Of a stretch of DNA of 64,000 nt, positions 10,735-24,146 are shown in pieces. The position numbers were made by a program, and so were the translations under genes. Source of the stretch: Pseudoneurospora amorphoporcata (lineage: Eukaryota; Ascomycota; Sordariomycetes; Sordariales; Sordariaceae); contig MU859061.1 of assembly GCA_033297205.1 (NCBI GenBank), positions 372,001-436,000 on the forward strand, given 5' to 3'. The notes under the pieces were generated by a model that made no database searches, had not been told where the DNA came from, and saw only the letters and a list, made by a program, of their open reading frames with translations. The number at the start of each line of letters is the position of its first letter. The stretch's first letter is position 1.

Positions 10735-12854
10735 ATTGGGATGTATGTGTGAAGGATTGATTATAAACAACAAGAAGTTTACGATTCAGGTACGTCGTCC
10801 TAGATGAGGAGGAGCAGGATGACGATAACGGTCAAATGGAAATAGAGATCAAGACAAAGACAGACACAACACACCGCGGATGGGCAGCTGAGGAGCTTTT
10901 ATTTGAAAACATGGCTGCAGAACATCGTCACCGGACCAGGGCTGAATGGATGGACGCCTCAATGGCTCGAAGGCGTCGACCTCTCGGGGTCTTCCTTTTG
11001 CTCGGTTCTCGGTTCCCCAACCTAAAACGGGTGTTGCTCCAAGAAGACCAGGACGAGAGGCCGTCGGTCTGCCTCGGCTTGCTGAATCGTGGGGTTGTGG
11101 GAATGTGGGGAGCACGGGGCCCATGTCTCCAATCTCCAATATCCTGGTCGTGATTGGTTGGATTCTCTTGTCCTTGTTCAACTTTGTTGCAACGAGCGTT
11201 GGCATGTGATGTATCCCTGGCCGGTTTGGAGAAGAGAACCACGGCATTGTCTGAGCTAAGATTGTCAATACATACATTTTCATAACGTGTCTTGAACTTG
11301 AGTATGGCGTCGTCTTCATTCGGTCTTCATTCTTGATGGAAGTCGTCCTGGTGGTGTCGCCAAGTTTGACACAGATGACCGACCACCTGGCAGCGTGAAT
11401 CGCGGCCCCATGGGGCAACTCGTGCCAAGCATTATCGGCTCCACTGTCAAAGGCCGTGTGTTCGTTACGGTTCAGAAAGCAAGATGTTTTGAAGAGGCCG
11501 AGAGGTACGTCTGAAATTAAGATGTTGAAACGTTGACTTTTGAAGTGTGATTGTCCAAGTCTTGTTGTTTAAAATGGTCGTCAAGGGAAAGAGAAACAAC
11601 AGGCAGCCCCTCATTAATCCCCACTTTCTACCAAGACATCGTCTGCCAAACTGCCCGAAACAGGACTTGAACTTTTTGGAGGTTCCTCTCATCCAGTTGA
11701 CGATCTAGAACACAAAAAAAAAAAAAAAAAAAAAAAAACCAGTGGTGCGGATCTCTTTACGACTCACTTTCACAACTCTCGGGGCTCCGGAATACCTATT
11801 CTGAGCTGTACCTACTTACATCGAGCTGCCGTTCTAGCGCGTTAGACTTGTGGACGAGCCCATGATCATTGCCTCGAGATCATCAACGACTGTGTTTCAA
11901 TTCTTGTAAGTTTTTGACAAACAGGTTCTCGATTTTTATACGGCTGAACAGCCTCTCTACCAAGGCGTTAGTCACGCCGAACATACTTGATGTCTCCAAC
12001 CTCTCGCCTTCAAGCAGTTCCAGATTTGATCTGGTCATGGACTATCTACAACATGCTTGAGCTATCAGTTTCGATTGGTCACCAAAGTTCGAAGCAACAC
12101 CACGTTTCCCACGCAGGATCTGGCATACAGTACCAAGTGTTATCGTGAAGGGCCGATGGACAGTGCATACGGGACATGGGGAGGATGACGCTGTCCAAGT
12201 CTCGGCTATTTCAGCGAGGCTTCTTATCAGCTGGTTTCAAGATACCCCTTTCGGCAATGGTCGGCCGTCTTCCGGTTGAACATCATGGGCAGTCAAGTCA
12301 TCCAAGGGATGAGGAAGCCACGCAGTATCACTGGTGTTGATAAACTCTCATGGAGTCGCTCTTTCGCCAACACATGGGATTTGGTGTACTGGATTGTCAA
12401 GCCCTCTATATATGCTCACCTTCATTGACCGCTTCCTTTGTTCGCTTAATGACGAACCACACCGCCAAAGGCGTACTATTTACACTTCTATCACCAACGT
12501 GCCATATCGGTTTTGGAAGACAGCTCTTCCACCAGACTTCATCAACAACATTCCTCAACATTGCAGCATCATTTTTGACATCCACTTCTTTTCAACTATT
12601 TGCTTCACCTTGCTTTGTCAAACTCAACCAAGATGGATGCTTACTCCATGTCCGTTGCCAGTGCTTCCCATAAAAGCACGTCGAGGATATATCAAGACTT
12701 GAAGTCCTCCCGATTACACACAGTTTCGAGTTTCAGCTTTGACAAGTTGTCAAGTCGCTTTAACATCAGAAACTCATATTCCAAGGTAAAGGCACTCGAA
12801 CCTTGACACAAATACAGTTGAGATATGCTTACGTTCATGGACTAGTCTGGCACA
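10735..12854. other. Divergent intergenic interval
   Basis: Shared upstream region of the acyl-CoA dehydrogenase and amine oxidase genes. No gene is supported. It includes an A25 run (11714-11738). Confidence 0.6.
11714..11738. repeat. A25 homopolymer
   Basis: Twenty-five consecutive A on the plus strand in intergenic DNA. No target-site duplication or retroelement sequence is evident next to it. Confidence 0.9.
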
Positions 12855-14472
12855 ATGGACCCTACGAAGAAACCGCACGTCGGTATTGTGGGGGCGGGCA
12901 TGGCGGGTTTGCGGAGCGCCGGCTATCTACTCGAACTTGGATTCCAAGTTACCATTCTAGAGGCAAGAGACCGTCTCGGCGGAAGGATATACCAGGAGAA
13001 GCTACCCAACGGGCATTTTGTGGACATGGGAGCGAACTGGATCCACGGAACAAAAGAAAACTCCATCTTCCAGCTCGCCAAGGAGACGGGTACCATCACA
13101 ACCAACTGGGACGGCGACGCAGCAGTGTTTGATGAGCACGGGCATATGCTCCCAGCAAAGGATGGCGAGAGGTTTTCCACGATAATGTGGAATATCATTG
13201 CCGAGGCTTTCCAGTACTCGGACAAGCACAGCGCTGAGATTGACACCAGCAGGTCACTTTTGGATTTCTTCAAGGAGAAGGTGGTAGACCAAATCCCGGA
13301 GACAGAAGAGGACTATGCAAGACAACGGGAGATTGTGCTGCAGATGGCGGAACTATGGGGCGCATTCGTGGGCAGTCCTGTTGAGAAACAGAGTCTGAAG
13401 TTCTTTTGGCTAGAGGAGTGTCTGGACGGAGGTATGTGAACTCCTCAAACAAACCCCAATCATGGATGAAACTGACAAAGAAGCAGAAAACCTCTTTTGC
13501 TCCGGCACCTACCGAAAAATCATGGAAAAGATCGTAGCCCCTGTCGTTGATGGCGGTGCCGATATCAAACTCCAAACTAGAGTCGCCGAGATCTTCGGCA
13601 AGTCCACCAACACAACAGGCAGCAACACCGTCAAAGTCAAGACAACCGACAACCAGGTCTACGAATTCGACGAACTCATCCTCACCACCCCGCTAGGCTG
13701 GCTAAAGCAAAACCTCCAAGCCTTCCATCCGCCTCTCCCTCCTCGTCTAATCAGCGCCATCCAAAGCATCGGCTACGGCTGTCTCGAAAAAGTCTACATC
13801 TCCTTCCCCAAAGCCTTCTGGCTTGAACCCGACGCCTCCAACGTTAATAACAACAACAATGTCAGCCGCACAGTCAGGGGTTTCTGCCAATGGCTCTCCC
13901 CCTCCTATGCCTCCTTCACCAACCCTTCCCGCTGGACCAACGAGATCGTCGAGCTCGGCTCCAGCGACCCGTCCGTCGCCCATCCGACCCTGCTCTTTTA
14001 CATCTACGGCGCCGAGTCCGAGTACGTGACTTCCAAGGTCCGCTCGCTTTCCTCTTCCTCCAGCCCCGGGGCCGATAAGAACAGCCCTCCCAGCCCCAGG
14101 TCCACGGAAGCAGCAGGACAATTCCTCTACGCCTTCTTCCACCCCTATTACTCCCTCCTCCCCTCTTACAACCCGTCCGACCCCGACTGTCAGCCTTCAG
14201 GTTATCTGGCGACGGACTGGCTGCACGACGACCTAGCGGGCAACGGGAGCTACTGTAATTTCCAGGTCGGACTAAAGGAGGGGGATAACGATATTTTGGC
14301 CATGAGACATGGTGTTCCTGAGGAGGGAATATGGATGGCGGGAGAACATACGGCGACTTTTGTGGCGCTGGGGACCGTGACGGGGGCGTATTGGAGTGGT
14401 GAGGATGTTGCGAGGCGGGTGGCGGAGGGGTATGGGAGGGGTGTTGTTGGATCTAGGGAAGCGGCTGTGTAA
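12855..14472 (+). CDS. FAD-dependent amine oxidase, polyamine (spermine) oxidase-like
   Basis: Exons 12855-13431 and 13487-14472 with a 55-nt intron; 520 aa. The N-terminus carries the dinucleotide-binding GxGxxG (VGIVGAGMAGL, from residue 9), then EARDRLGGRI, where the Glu binds FAD ribose, and GANWIHG. The C-terminus has the second FAD motif, GIWMAGEHTATF followed by GTVTGAYWSG. This set is typical of polyamine oxidases of the Fms1/PAO family, which oxidise spermine, spermidine or their acetyl forms with release of hydrogen peroxide. Substrate cannot be read from sequence; LSD1-type demethylase is unlikely because no SWIRM or tower region is present. A Ser/Pro-rich insert (about 390-410) is probably a surface loop. 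No peroxisomal C-terminal tripeptide; it ends EAAV. Confidence 0.88.
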
Positions 14473-16656
14473 GGAGGTTTGGGAGGACGATGCGAGAAGA
14501 GCAGCGTGATGTCTTTACGATTGTTTAGCGGGAGGAAATTAGATCGGCTCAGCAGGACGGGTTTCGGGATAGGGAGTTCTTGGTTACATATAGCGTTTGT
14601 TTGGATTCAGAGAAGTTGCGATGGCGTTTACCAGAGTATTTTTTAGCTTGTTGCTCAACTGGTGCTCAACGGCGTGATATTTTACTTTAAAACTAATGTA
14701 ACCCACCCACGCCCACGCCCTGTTTCAAAGTCCATATCTGCTCGGAATAGGCGAGTGTCATGATATGAGGTCTTCAGACATGACATGCTCTATGGTCGAA
14801 AGGGGGAATCTTTTAATGTTTGCTTAAGTTCCGAGACGTTGGGATACCGTTCCGGGTGGCGGATACACAAGATATGGTCTGATAGATCGTCCTCATTCAT
14901 GGCGTGCGGCGTTGCGAATTTTGTGACACCCGGACACTTGAGTGATACCTGACAATTCGCAAATCTACGTTTGGACGTAGCAAATAATTGGTAAAGTCAT
15001 GGCGACGTCAGTGTTCAGTTTTTGCTGTCTAGGTGTTTCCGTCGATGCGCGTTCAGACAGCAATTCCACCCGTTGACCCGGAGTTGACATTTTGACCGAG
15101 CGGCTTGGGGCCGGGAAGACGCCTAGACGAACCAGAGATAGATCTACGGGCACTCGAATCTTGGGGTTTGTGGTAGATCAGACCAGCCTCCTCGGTTGAA
15201 GAAAACAAGTTCTTCGCCACTCATTCTAATTTGGAATGGGCATTTAGAATAAGCGATGAACCTGAAGCGAATGTGATGGCCCTGATGAGCGGCCAAGCTA
15301 CACCGTGACCGATAAGCACATGGTGTTGACTGGAGGTTGAATCGAGGGAAAATGGTCAACTGATTGGCGATACTGACCCCCTTGAAGCCTGTCACGGGGT
15401 TGGCCCATTCAGCACCCCGGCAAAGCAGTGACCCCAGTACAGTACACTACATGGAACTCCGCACCTCCATGGATCTTTACCAGGGATCGCTTACTGCCCG
15501 CAGCGCTTGCACCACCTCGGACGCCGATGACAGAAGGTGAGGCCAGTTGATGCAGGGCAGTTGATGTTCAGTGGAGATTTTAGTGGTGCATCCTATGCCT
15601 CTCCACCAAGTTGTTCCTTCCACGACTCTTGAACACTGGAAACACAGCGTGCGATTCAGGCGGTTCAGTTGGGAAGTACCACTGCCAATCAATTACAAGC
15701 GGACGGACGACCTTCTCTCTGCCCGCCTTCGTGGGGTGCATTCACAGGGCATTCTTGAACCGCATCCTTATCACCTTTCTTTCCCTACAACCGCTTTTCC
15801 TTAGTAGGTAGTCAGTCAGTAGGCCCAAGTTGAGTCACGGCCTTTTACGACTTCCAAGTACCAACAATTCCCATCTTTCTTTCCTCCATCGGATTGGTTT
15901 AGATCACGCCGTCAGACCGGCTCCGGTTCACAGCGGTGTTCCTGAAACAACAACAACCGAACAACGAACAGGCTCCAGTTATTACAGGCTTCCAACTCTG
16001 CCACTCCCTTCTTTCGCCCCGTGAACGTCACCAGCCCCGGGCTTCGCGTTATCTTATCAACAAACGGATAAGGCAACCGACCGTTACACCTTACAAGAGA
16101 CAGGAACTATTCCTAGACGACCACAACCCGAACCCGAACCACCTCCTCACAGCCCTCTATACATCTCTCTATGACCAACTAGTTAGACTTTCCCAGAAAG
16201 GTAGACGAGACCATCTTCAACTTCCAAAAACCAAATACAACCCAGCGATGCCCGCCGTTCAATCATGACCTTCCCCGTCTTCCGCTACCTCGTCCATACC
16301 GCTATTCGGCTTCCTGTTGGATGGTTGTTGTCATTGGAGCGCACTCTTCAGTGATCCAGTACTCCTTCGCCATCCTCGCTCGATATCCCATAGGCTTGTC
16401 ATCTCACTCTGTCTTGACATTTGCCGGAGACCCTGAACAGGTTGCGTGCCATTAACCGACCGACTTCGGCGTCTAGACTTATATCCTTCCTTATACACAC
16501 CCGCTTCGGTCGACGCTGTCTGCCTAGAACCGCCACTTACAACTCTCCCGGCATACCTTGACGACCACTGCGGGCTTCGCACCTCGTTCCTCCGAGAACT
16601 CGCCTACGATACCCAAACATAATAACGAACGAGCATACGAACGAACGAACAAAAAC
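14473..16656. other. Intergenic interval with the atg2 leader
   Basis: No supportable gene. From about 15800 to 16656 the sequence is C/T-rich with short upstream reading frames, consistent with a long atg2 promoter and 5' leader. Confidence 0.55.
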
Positions 16657-19600
16657 ATGTCCTTCTTTTATCGGTCCTTCGTCAACTCGCTTCTACCGAA
16701 GCAGTTGCTTCGCTTCGTCTTAGCACGCCTAGACATCCTCGACTCCCAGGCACTTGATCTAGACAACCTCAACTTTGCTATTGGGCGAAATACTGTTCTA
16801 GAGTTTCGTGACATTGGACTGATTCTATCCGTATGTGATGCCTCCTATCTGCACTGCTCTGTCATCAGACTAACCACCCGGTGCTGCTTCTTCAACAGAA
16901 ACTCGAAGCCCTCGCAAAACTTCCCCCAGCTTTCAATATCCAAAAGGCCAAAGTCGTCCTACTCCGCATCACATTACCGGTCGATATATTCAACAATCCA
17001 ATAACAGTCGAGGTTGAAGGTGTTGATGTTAGGATACGGGTGGCGTCCAAGCAAGAGCAGGATGAACAAACGGCCAAGAAGAAGGGAACACATAAGGACG
17101 ATGAGGAGGCTGTGCCAACTGCTGCCGACCTAGCACAATCTTTCCTGCAGACGGCAGTCCCGGCCGACGAGAAGAGGCGGCTGGAAAAGGCTCTCGCTGA
17201 GGAAGCACAAGAGGCGCTGTCCGAGTCCATGAGCGATTCCGAAACTGATGACGATGGCTCCTTTGCTACCTTTGGCACCGGTCAGGGCTTATCGTTACCA
17301 GCCTTCTTCACCAACTTCCTGCAGGGCATCTTGGACAGGCTCCAGATCCGAATTCACAAGGTCACCTTCCAACTCGATATGGAAGTACCCGTCGAACCGG
17401 GTCTATCGACGACAGAACTCGTTACCTTCCAGCTGGCGCTGGACGAGGTCATTGCGGAAGGAGTCACGGCACCTGGACAACAAGGAGATGGCTCACCTGC
17501 GATAGTACCGAAGGAGGGCAAGCGACATGTTCTCCTGGACAATCTTCGGGCATTCCTGATCACGGAAGCGAACGTATTCTCTTCTCTGCTACCGACCCAG
17601 TCAGCACAGTCATTGGTGAAATCCCAGGGATCAGCACCTCATGATGTACCGTCAACACTTCCCGATATGTCGGGTTCAATGCAGTCATCAGTGGGAGGCT
17701 TGGATATGAGCTTAAACCCAGATCAGATGGCGGCCCTGGATATGCTCGCACAGAGCCACTACGAGGTACGCGATAGCGAAGATGCTCTGAATATTCCGTA
17801 TGAGGACGACACCCGGGATCCAGAAGCCGAACAAAATGTTGATGGATCTTCGCCTCTTTCGACGCCCAGGGCTTCCATCTACCAGGAACATGACGCGCCG
17901 ATTCTCCACGACCATGCCAACTCAGCTGTCATGGAACATCAACCGGAACTTTGGTCGTCCTACGAGCGGGGGATTCGATCAGAACCTGCTCTTCATCCTC
18001 CAACGAGTATTCAACCTCCGAATATGCCCTCTGGTGCTATGTCTCCGGCACACTCTGAGCCTTCTTCGTCTGCTAGTTCAGTACGATCGGACGATGATCT
18101 ACCAAGCGCTGATGCGGAGGACCTCGCACAGTCACATCTCTACAGCCATGAGGAGGCCGAGAGTATGTACATGAGCGCGTTCTCCGATGCCCGTTCAACG
18201 GTGATTCCAGGAAGCAACATGCCAGGGGCTTGGGAGTCTGAATCTTCAGGGGGTGAGTCAGGCTCAGGGCAAAGCCCCCTAAGCACTCAACCTCCGGTCG
18301 CAGGCGAACCGCAATCACCCCCTAGGGATGACCTAGAACTGCCTGGCCCACAATCTGCCCCCGAATCGATCCAAGGTGATGAGCCACAGCAAGAAAATAC
18401 ACCACGCGGGATTACGAGAATGGTCAAGGAGGTTGTATCATTAGACTCTATATCGGTCTACGTTCCTTCGACGAGAAAACAGCAGGTTCCGATACCAGTC
18501 ACCAACCTTGCGAAGTCGAATCCCAAGCTTCCAGGAGCGTTTTCGGTTCACCAATCATATTACAGCAATACTACAGATCAGTCAAAACTGTTGACTCCGG
18601 AGGAATCTGAAGAGGATCACCATGATGAGGGCATCGAAGTCGTTCTCAAGCCTCTGACACTGCGGTTCGATTCGTCAGTGGGATTCCTGCTTGCCATGGT
18701 CGTTACACGGCTGCTGGAAGCGTTTCAAGGGTCTTCAGACGAGGCTACGAAAGCCGAGCCCTCTAAGGACGAATCAAGTCTACCTGATATCAAGGTTACC
18801 TTGGAACAGGTGACAGTACAATTTCTAGAGAAGCTATCTGGTGTTGCCGATACCGCGAAGAGGATATTCGAGGCACGAAAACCCGACTTCGGCTCGGATG
18901 TTCTCCTTGAGGCCAGTCTTACGAACTTAAATGCTTCTACGCAGAAGTCCGAATCGCAAACGGAGGTAAATGTCGACATCGAGAAGTTCACGTTCGGTTA
19001 TGCCGACGAACCCATCATCTCGTTTAAGGGCGAGGCTGACATGTTCGGCTCTACATCGACTGTCACTGCGCTACCCATTGGAAAGGACATTGCAGTCAAG
19101 GCCACTATAAAATCCAACGTGACTCGGGTTGACGTACAGACACTACCTCTCTACATGAAGCTCGACCTACAGAGGTTAGACGAGACATTTAGCTGGTTTG
19201 GAGGGCTGAGCAGTTTTCTGAACATGGGATCGTCAGAGGCCTCAGTAGAAAAGGCTGTACAGAAACCAACGAAACCCCCACAAAAGGCTCGGGGCGTGCG
19301 CTTCGAAGACCCGATTGATTCCATGGAGAAGCGGTCAGGGAGCAAGATTGATGTGCGCATCAATGCTGTGCAAGTGGACGTGATCGGCAAAGACTGCAGT
19401 GCAGTCTTGAACACGACCGCCCTCAAACTAGCACACCGCGAAGAATTAATCGGCGTTCACTTCTCCAAGATCAGGCTCTCCGGACCTTACGTGAGGAATT
19501 CTCATGCTAAGCCGCCAGTCGTACTAGACTTGTCTAATACAATGTTGAAATACGTCTTGATGCCTCGGACAGAGGATCTCGAACGGCTTCTTGAACTTAT

Positions 19601-22600
19601 TACACCCTCAAAGGTCAAGTTCGACGAGGACGAGGATGAGATTATGGTGGATACCTTGCTAAGGCAGAGGAGGAAGGGGTCAGTTCTTGAGTTGAGCGTT
19701 GGTCTTGTCAAAGTGAGGGCGGGCAACTTGGCTCTGCTTGACTGTATCCCGAGTTTGGTGGAGGACCTTGCCAAACTAGGGACGGTTGCAAAGTATCTAC
19801 CTGAAGATGACAGGCCGGGTCTGCTTACGCTTGGGCAGGTCACAAATGTGGACTGTGAAGTTGATGTCGGAGGCAGGTTTGGGGTTGTCAACGCGCGACT
19901 GGAAAACCTTGAGCTGGCACAAATCACGGTACCGTCGTTGGTGGCACTCGCGGTAGGGGTTATCAAAGTCAACCGGAACGAGAAGGACGATGCGAAGAAA
20001 GAGGAGCTGGTTAGCACGTCCACTGCCAAGGCTTCGGCTACGCAGGCCCCTGCCCTGATGATGCGCATGATCGACGACATCGAACCGGTGTTGAAGGTCA
20101 AGCTTTTTGGCCTGAACGTGGACTACCGAGTGCCGACAATTATGGACGTGCTGGGGCTTTCTCAAGAAAACACGACACCGGAGGAATATGATGCCCATTT
20201 AGCTGCCTCTGTCGCGAACCTTGGAGGCCAGGCGACTGCTGCGCTGAGGAGACAAGATACGCCAGAGAGCCCCGTGGTGGAAAAGGAGTTCAAGCCCATC
20301 AAGCTTGATGTAGCTTTCCGCGACTGCGTCATTGGCCTCAACCCCCTCGGGCGACCTTCAAAGCTGGCTATCGTACTGGCGGACTCGCATCTAGAAGCCA
20401 TTCCGGGCAAGGACAGCACGCTTGACGCTACAGCAACCTTGAAGAAGGCGTGCATTCTTCTCATTGACGATGTGAAAACCCTGCAAGACGTCCAGATCAA
20501 CACACGAGGACGCACCCCAGCCATGAGCACTCCTCAGGCTCATGAACTATGCAAAAAGGGATTCGTCAGCATTTGCGAGATATCATCCGCAAAGGCTGTC
20601 GTCAAGGTTGGCAAAGATGAGGATGGTGAATCTCATGTCGAGGTGTTTGTCCGTGATGACCTGCTTGTTCTCGAGACTTGCGCGGATTCAACACAGACAC
20701 TCATCTCACTAGCCAACGCGCTTACACCACCCACTCCCCCTAGCAAGGAGATCAAGTACAGGACGTCCGTGTTGCCTGTTGAAGATCTGTTCGCGTCTAT
20801 CACCCATGATGCGTTCGGCAGAGCAGAGGGCGAGTATGACTTCGACAAGGACTTTGCGGGTGCTCAGGGTGCTGAGTACGGGAATGAAGACGATGATGAC
20901 TATTACGGCATAGGAAGCACGGAGCATCTCGAAGTTCAGTCAGAGGGATATGGTGTCGCTGAGGAACTCTTCGATGCTACGAACAGTTCGATACTGGGGG
21001 GTGATATTGAGGTGGAGAATACGAATGACGGCATGCTCGTCAGCGCGGCAAACCTTGACGAGCCTCCGGCCAGCAGTCAGAGTGAGAGTGACCTGGATAT
21101 TCAGGAGAATTACTTCTCTTCTGAACCGGTCAAGAACACGACGCTCCGCTGGAACTCAAGGAAGAACCTGTACGACCAGTCGAGTGATGCCAAGGTCTTC
21201 AAGAGCCCTCTCGTCATCTGCGTTCGGGATGTTCATGTCATCTGGAATTTGTACGATGGTTACGACTGGGTTCGTACGCGGGAGATTATCACCAAGGCGG
21301 TCCAGGATGTGGAAGCGAAGGCTTACGAACGCAAGGCTCGAGCTGAACGTCACACTCATGAGGACGAAGGAGATGAAGAGTCGGTCGTTGATGACTGCTT
21401 GTTCAATTCGATTTATATCGCGGTGGGACCCAACGGTGACCCAACCAACCTCAGACGGGCTATAAACCAGGAGTTGCAGTATCAGGACACTACCACCGAA
21501 ACCGAGTCGATCGCCACCACCGCATTCACCACCTCAACTGCCCGCGCTTCAGGACACCGTCAATCACGGCCAAGGGGGAAGACGCTGAAGCTTAGCCGCA
21601 GCAAGAACCACAAGATCACGTTCGAGCTAAAGGGCGTTAACATCGACGTTGTGATCCTCCCACCCGGCAACGAGACGATCAACACTATCGATGTTCGCAT
21701 CCATGATTTGGACGTCTTCGACCACATCCGGACCTCAACATGGAAGAAGTTCGCCATGTACGACATTGATGCAGGCGAACGGGAGCTTAGTAAGCACATG
21801 GTCCATCTTGAGGTCCTCAACGTTAAGCCTGTCCCGGATTTACCGGCTACGGAGCTCGTGGTCAAGGTCAACATCCTTCCACTGAGACTCCATGTCGACC
21901 AGGATGCTTTGGACTTTATCACGAGGTTCTTTGAGTTCAAGGATGAATCGCAGCCTATTCATCAGTCAACTAGCGATGTGCCGTTTGTTCAGCGCTGTGA
22001 GGTCGGTGATGTGCCGATTCGTTTGGATTTCAAGCCAAAGCGGGTTGATTATGGCGGGCTGAGGTCTGGTCGCACGACAGAGTTTATGAACTTTGTCATC
22101 CTTGAGGATTCCAGGCTCGTGTTGAGACATGTTATCTTGTATGGTGTGTCTGGACTCGACACGCTGGGCCAGAAGCTCAACGACATCTGGACCGCCGACG
22201 TCAAGTCGACTCAACTCCCAGGCGTTCTAGCCGGCGTGGCGCCCGTCCGCTCGCTCGTGAATGCCGGCTCGGGCTTCAAGGACCTCATCGAGATTCCCAT
22301 CAGGGAGTACAAGAAGGACGGTCGGATCTTCCGCAGCATTGGCAAAGGAGCTACGGCATTCGCAAAGACCACCGGCACAGAAGTCGTCAAGCTAGGCGCC
22401 AAACTCGCCATCGGCACTCAATACGCCCTCCAAGGCGCCGAAGGCATGCTAGCCAAGAGCCCACCCACAGGCAGCCACAACTACGCCCACGCCGGCCCAT
22501 CCTCGTCCTCGGCGGCCGTACCAGGCGGAACAGATTTTGACGTTTTGGACGAAGATGAATTTGCCGATGACCACACGCCTAAAGCAATCAGTCTCTACGC

Positions 22601-22971
22601 CGACCAACCGTTGGGCATAATGCAAGGCATGCGTGGCGCCTACGCCAGCTTGTCACGGGATATCGCGATCGCCAGAGACGCGATCATCGCGGTGCCTACT
22701 GAAGTGATGGAGAGCTCGAGCGCGCAGGGAGCGGCGAAGGCGGTGCTGATGCAGGCGCCGACGATTCTGTTTAGGCCGGCGATCGGGGTGAGCAAGGCGA
22801 TTGGGCAGACGTTGTTGGGTGCGACGAATGCGTTGGATCCGAACCATCGCAAGAGGATTGAGGCTGTGAGTTTTTTTGTCCTTCTCTTCCACTTTCCCCT
22901 TGCGAAGTTGAGATGTATAAATTGATCATGTGCTGACTGGTGTGATTAAACAGAAATACAAGAAACACTAA
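16657..22971 (+). CDS. atg2: Autophagy-related protein 2 (bridge-like lipid-transfer protein)
   Basis: Three exons, 16657-16830, 16899-22865 and 22954-22971, give 2052 aa. The first exon (MSFFYRSFVNSLLPKQLLR) plus the start of exon 2 is the conserved chorein/VPS13-like N-terminus of Atg2, including the NFAIGRNTVLEFRDIGL stretch. The last exon encodes only KYKKH and stop. A Ser/Pro/Glu-rich disordered segment covers about 280-520. The C-terminal ATG2 region (IPIREYKKDGRIFRSIGKG, then amphipathic GTQYALQG) is near 1800-1860, and a second conserved block (ALDPNHRKRIEAKYKKH) ends the protein. Known role: with Atg18/WIPI and Atg9 it tethers the phagophore to ER exit sites and transfers phospholipids. 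Total length agrees with the family (about 1600-2100 aa). Confidence 0.95.
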
Positions 22972-23558
22972 GCGCAAGGAAAGGCAATGAGCCTCCTTGC
23001 TTTCGATGTCGAACATGATTACGATTATAGTTGAATGGATGGATATACGGAACGAAACGAGTACGGTTGTTTATGTTTGGGTTTAGTTGCCTTTCGAGCT
23101 CTAGATGAGTCTCGACTATGGTAGGAAACGACGCGGCGCCTGATTTCCGTTCGGGCAAGAAAGAGATATTAGGTCTTCCCCCGTCTTTTCTTTTCCCTTT
23201 CTTTTGTCACTCACACAAGCATGGAACGCATGGAATCGGGCAAGGTAGCCATATGGCTTTTCCGTTATGGGTATGGTCTTTTAGAGCCTGTCTTTCAAAT
23301 CACTGTTGGTATTGGGTTGGGTTGGTAACTTGGTATGGGTAGGTTGGGTACACGGGACAGCACAGGCATTATGGTTGGTTTTGTTTTTGTTCTCACTTGT
23401 TGTTAGTATCAGATGGTACCAAGACAGATAGGAAGGTAGGAAGGCAGATGAATGTATTATTATAATCTTGGCCTCCCAATTTATTAATGGAGGAGAGTGA
23501 CCATCATCGCAGCATTGATAAGGTGAATGGTAGAGAAAGAAACTCAACAAGAAAACAA
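22972..23558. other. 3' flank of atg2 up to the tRNA gene
   Basis: No gene is supported; probable 3' UTR and spacer. Confidence 0.6.
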
Positions 23559-23630
23559 GGTCCGCTGGCTCAATGGCAGAGCGTCTGACTACGAATCAGG
23601 AGGTTCCAGGTTCGACCCCTGGGTGGATCG
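23559..23630 (+). tRNA. tRNA-Arg (anticodon ACG)
   Basis: A complete 72-nt cloverleaf without intron. The acceptor stem GGTCCGC pairs with GTGGATC (including G-U pairs), and G is the discriminator base. The D arm is GCTC/GAGC. The anticodon arm is TCTGA-CTACGAA-TCAGG with anticodon ACG (reads CGU; CGC and CGA after A-to-I editing). The T arm is CCAGG-TTCGACC-CCTGG. The conserved B-box GGTTCGA is present. CCA is not encoded, as expected for a eukaryotic gene. Confidence 0.96.
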
Positions 23631-24146
23631 AAATTTCGCAGTTCTTGAGAGTTTCCGATGTTTCTCTTTTTTTCGTTGCAACTTTTTTTTTTTTCGCTGT
23701 GGAGATTCATGTGGTGGTGGTGAAGAGTGAAGAGTGGCATGGGTGATCCTTGATGGTGGAGCCTTTCGGATGTCATAGCTTGGGCAACCAGAACAACAAC
23801 AGCCCAGTCGGATTGGAAGGAAGCTTCTTTTTGTTATAGGAACGTTGATGGGAAGTATGCATGCATAACAGGTTCTCTTATCATATGATCTCATTAATGT
23901 AACGTATATATTTCTCACCTTCTGAACTCTTTGCCCGCTTGCTTTTCTTAGTGCAACCGATTGTTCCGAACCCATCAAGTCCAAGTCGAACTTTCCCACG
24001 CATGTCTTTACTTCCAGAACCAGAACCATCGTTGTTATGTTCATTCATCATACATATACAGAAAAGAAAGTTCTCTACACTACTGCATCGCCTTCTCTCT
24101 ATACTCCAGACAGAGAGTGTAGGAAGAGTCTTTGAAAGTCCAAAAT
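23631..24146. other. Spacer between tRNA-Arg and the desaturase gene
   Basis: Apart from the T runs downstream of the tRNA, no gene or element is seen; the right part is the 3' flank of the minus-strand desaturase. Confidence 0.6.
23667..23673 (+). terminator. Likely RNA polymerase III terminator (T7) for tRNA-Arg
   Basis: A run of seven T begins 37 nt after the tRNA; a second run of twelve T follows at 23683-23694 as backup. Confidence 0.6.

Noticed and set aside
11714..11738. Retroelement tail
   Set aside because: The A25 run has no adjacent element sequence or target-site duplication that I can see.
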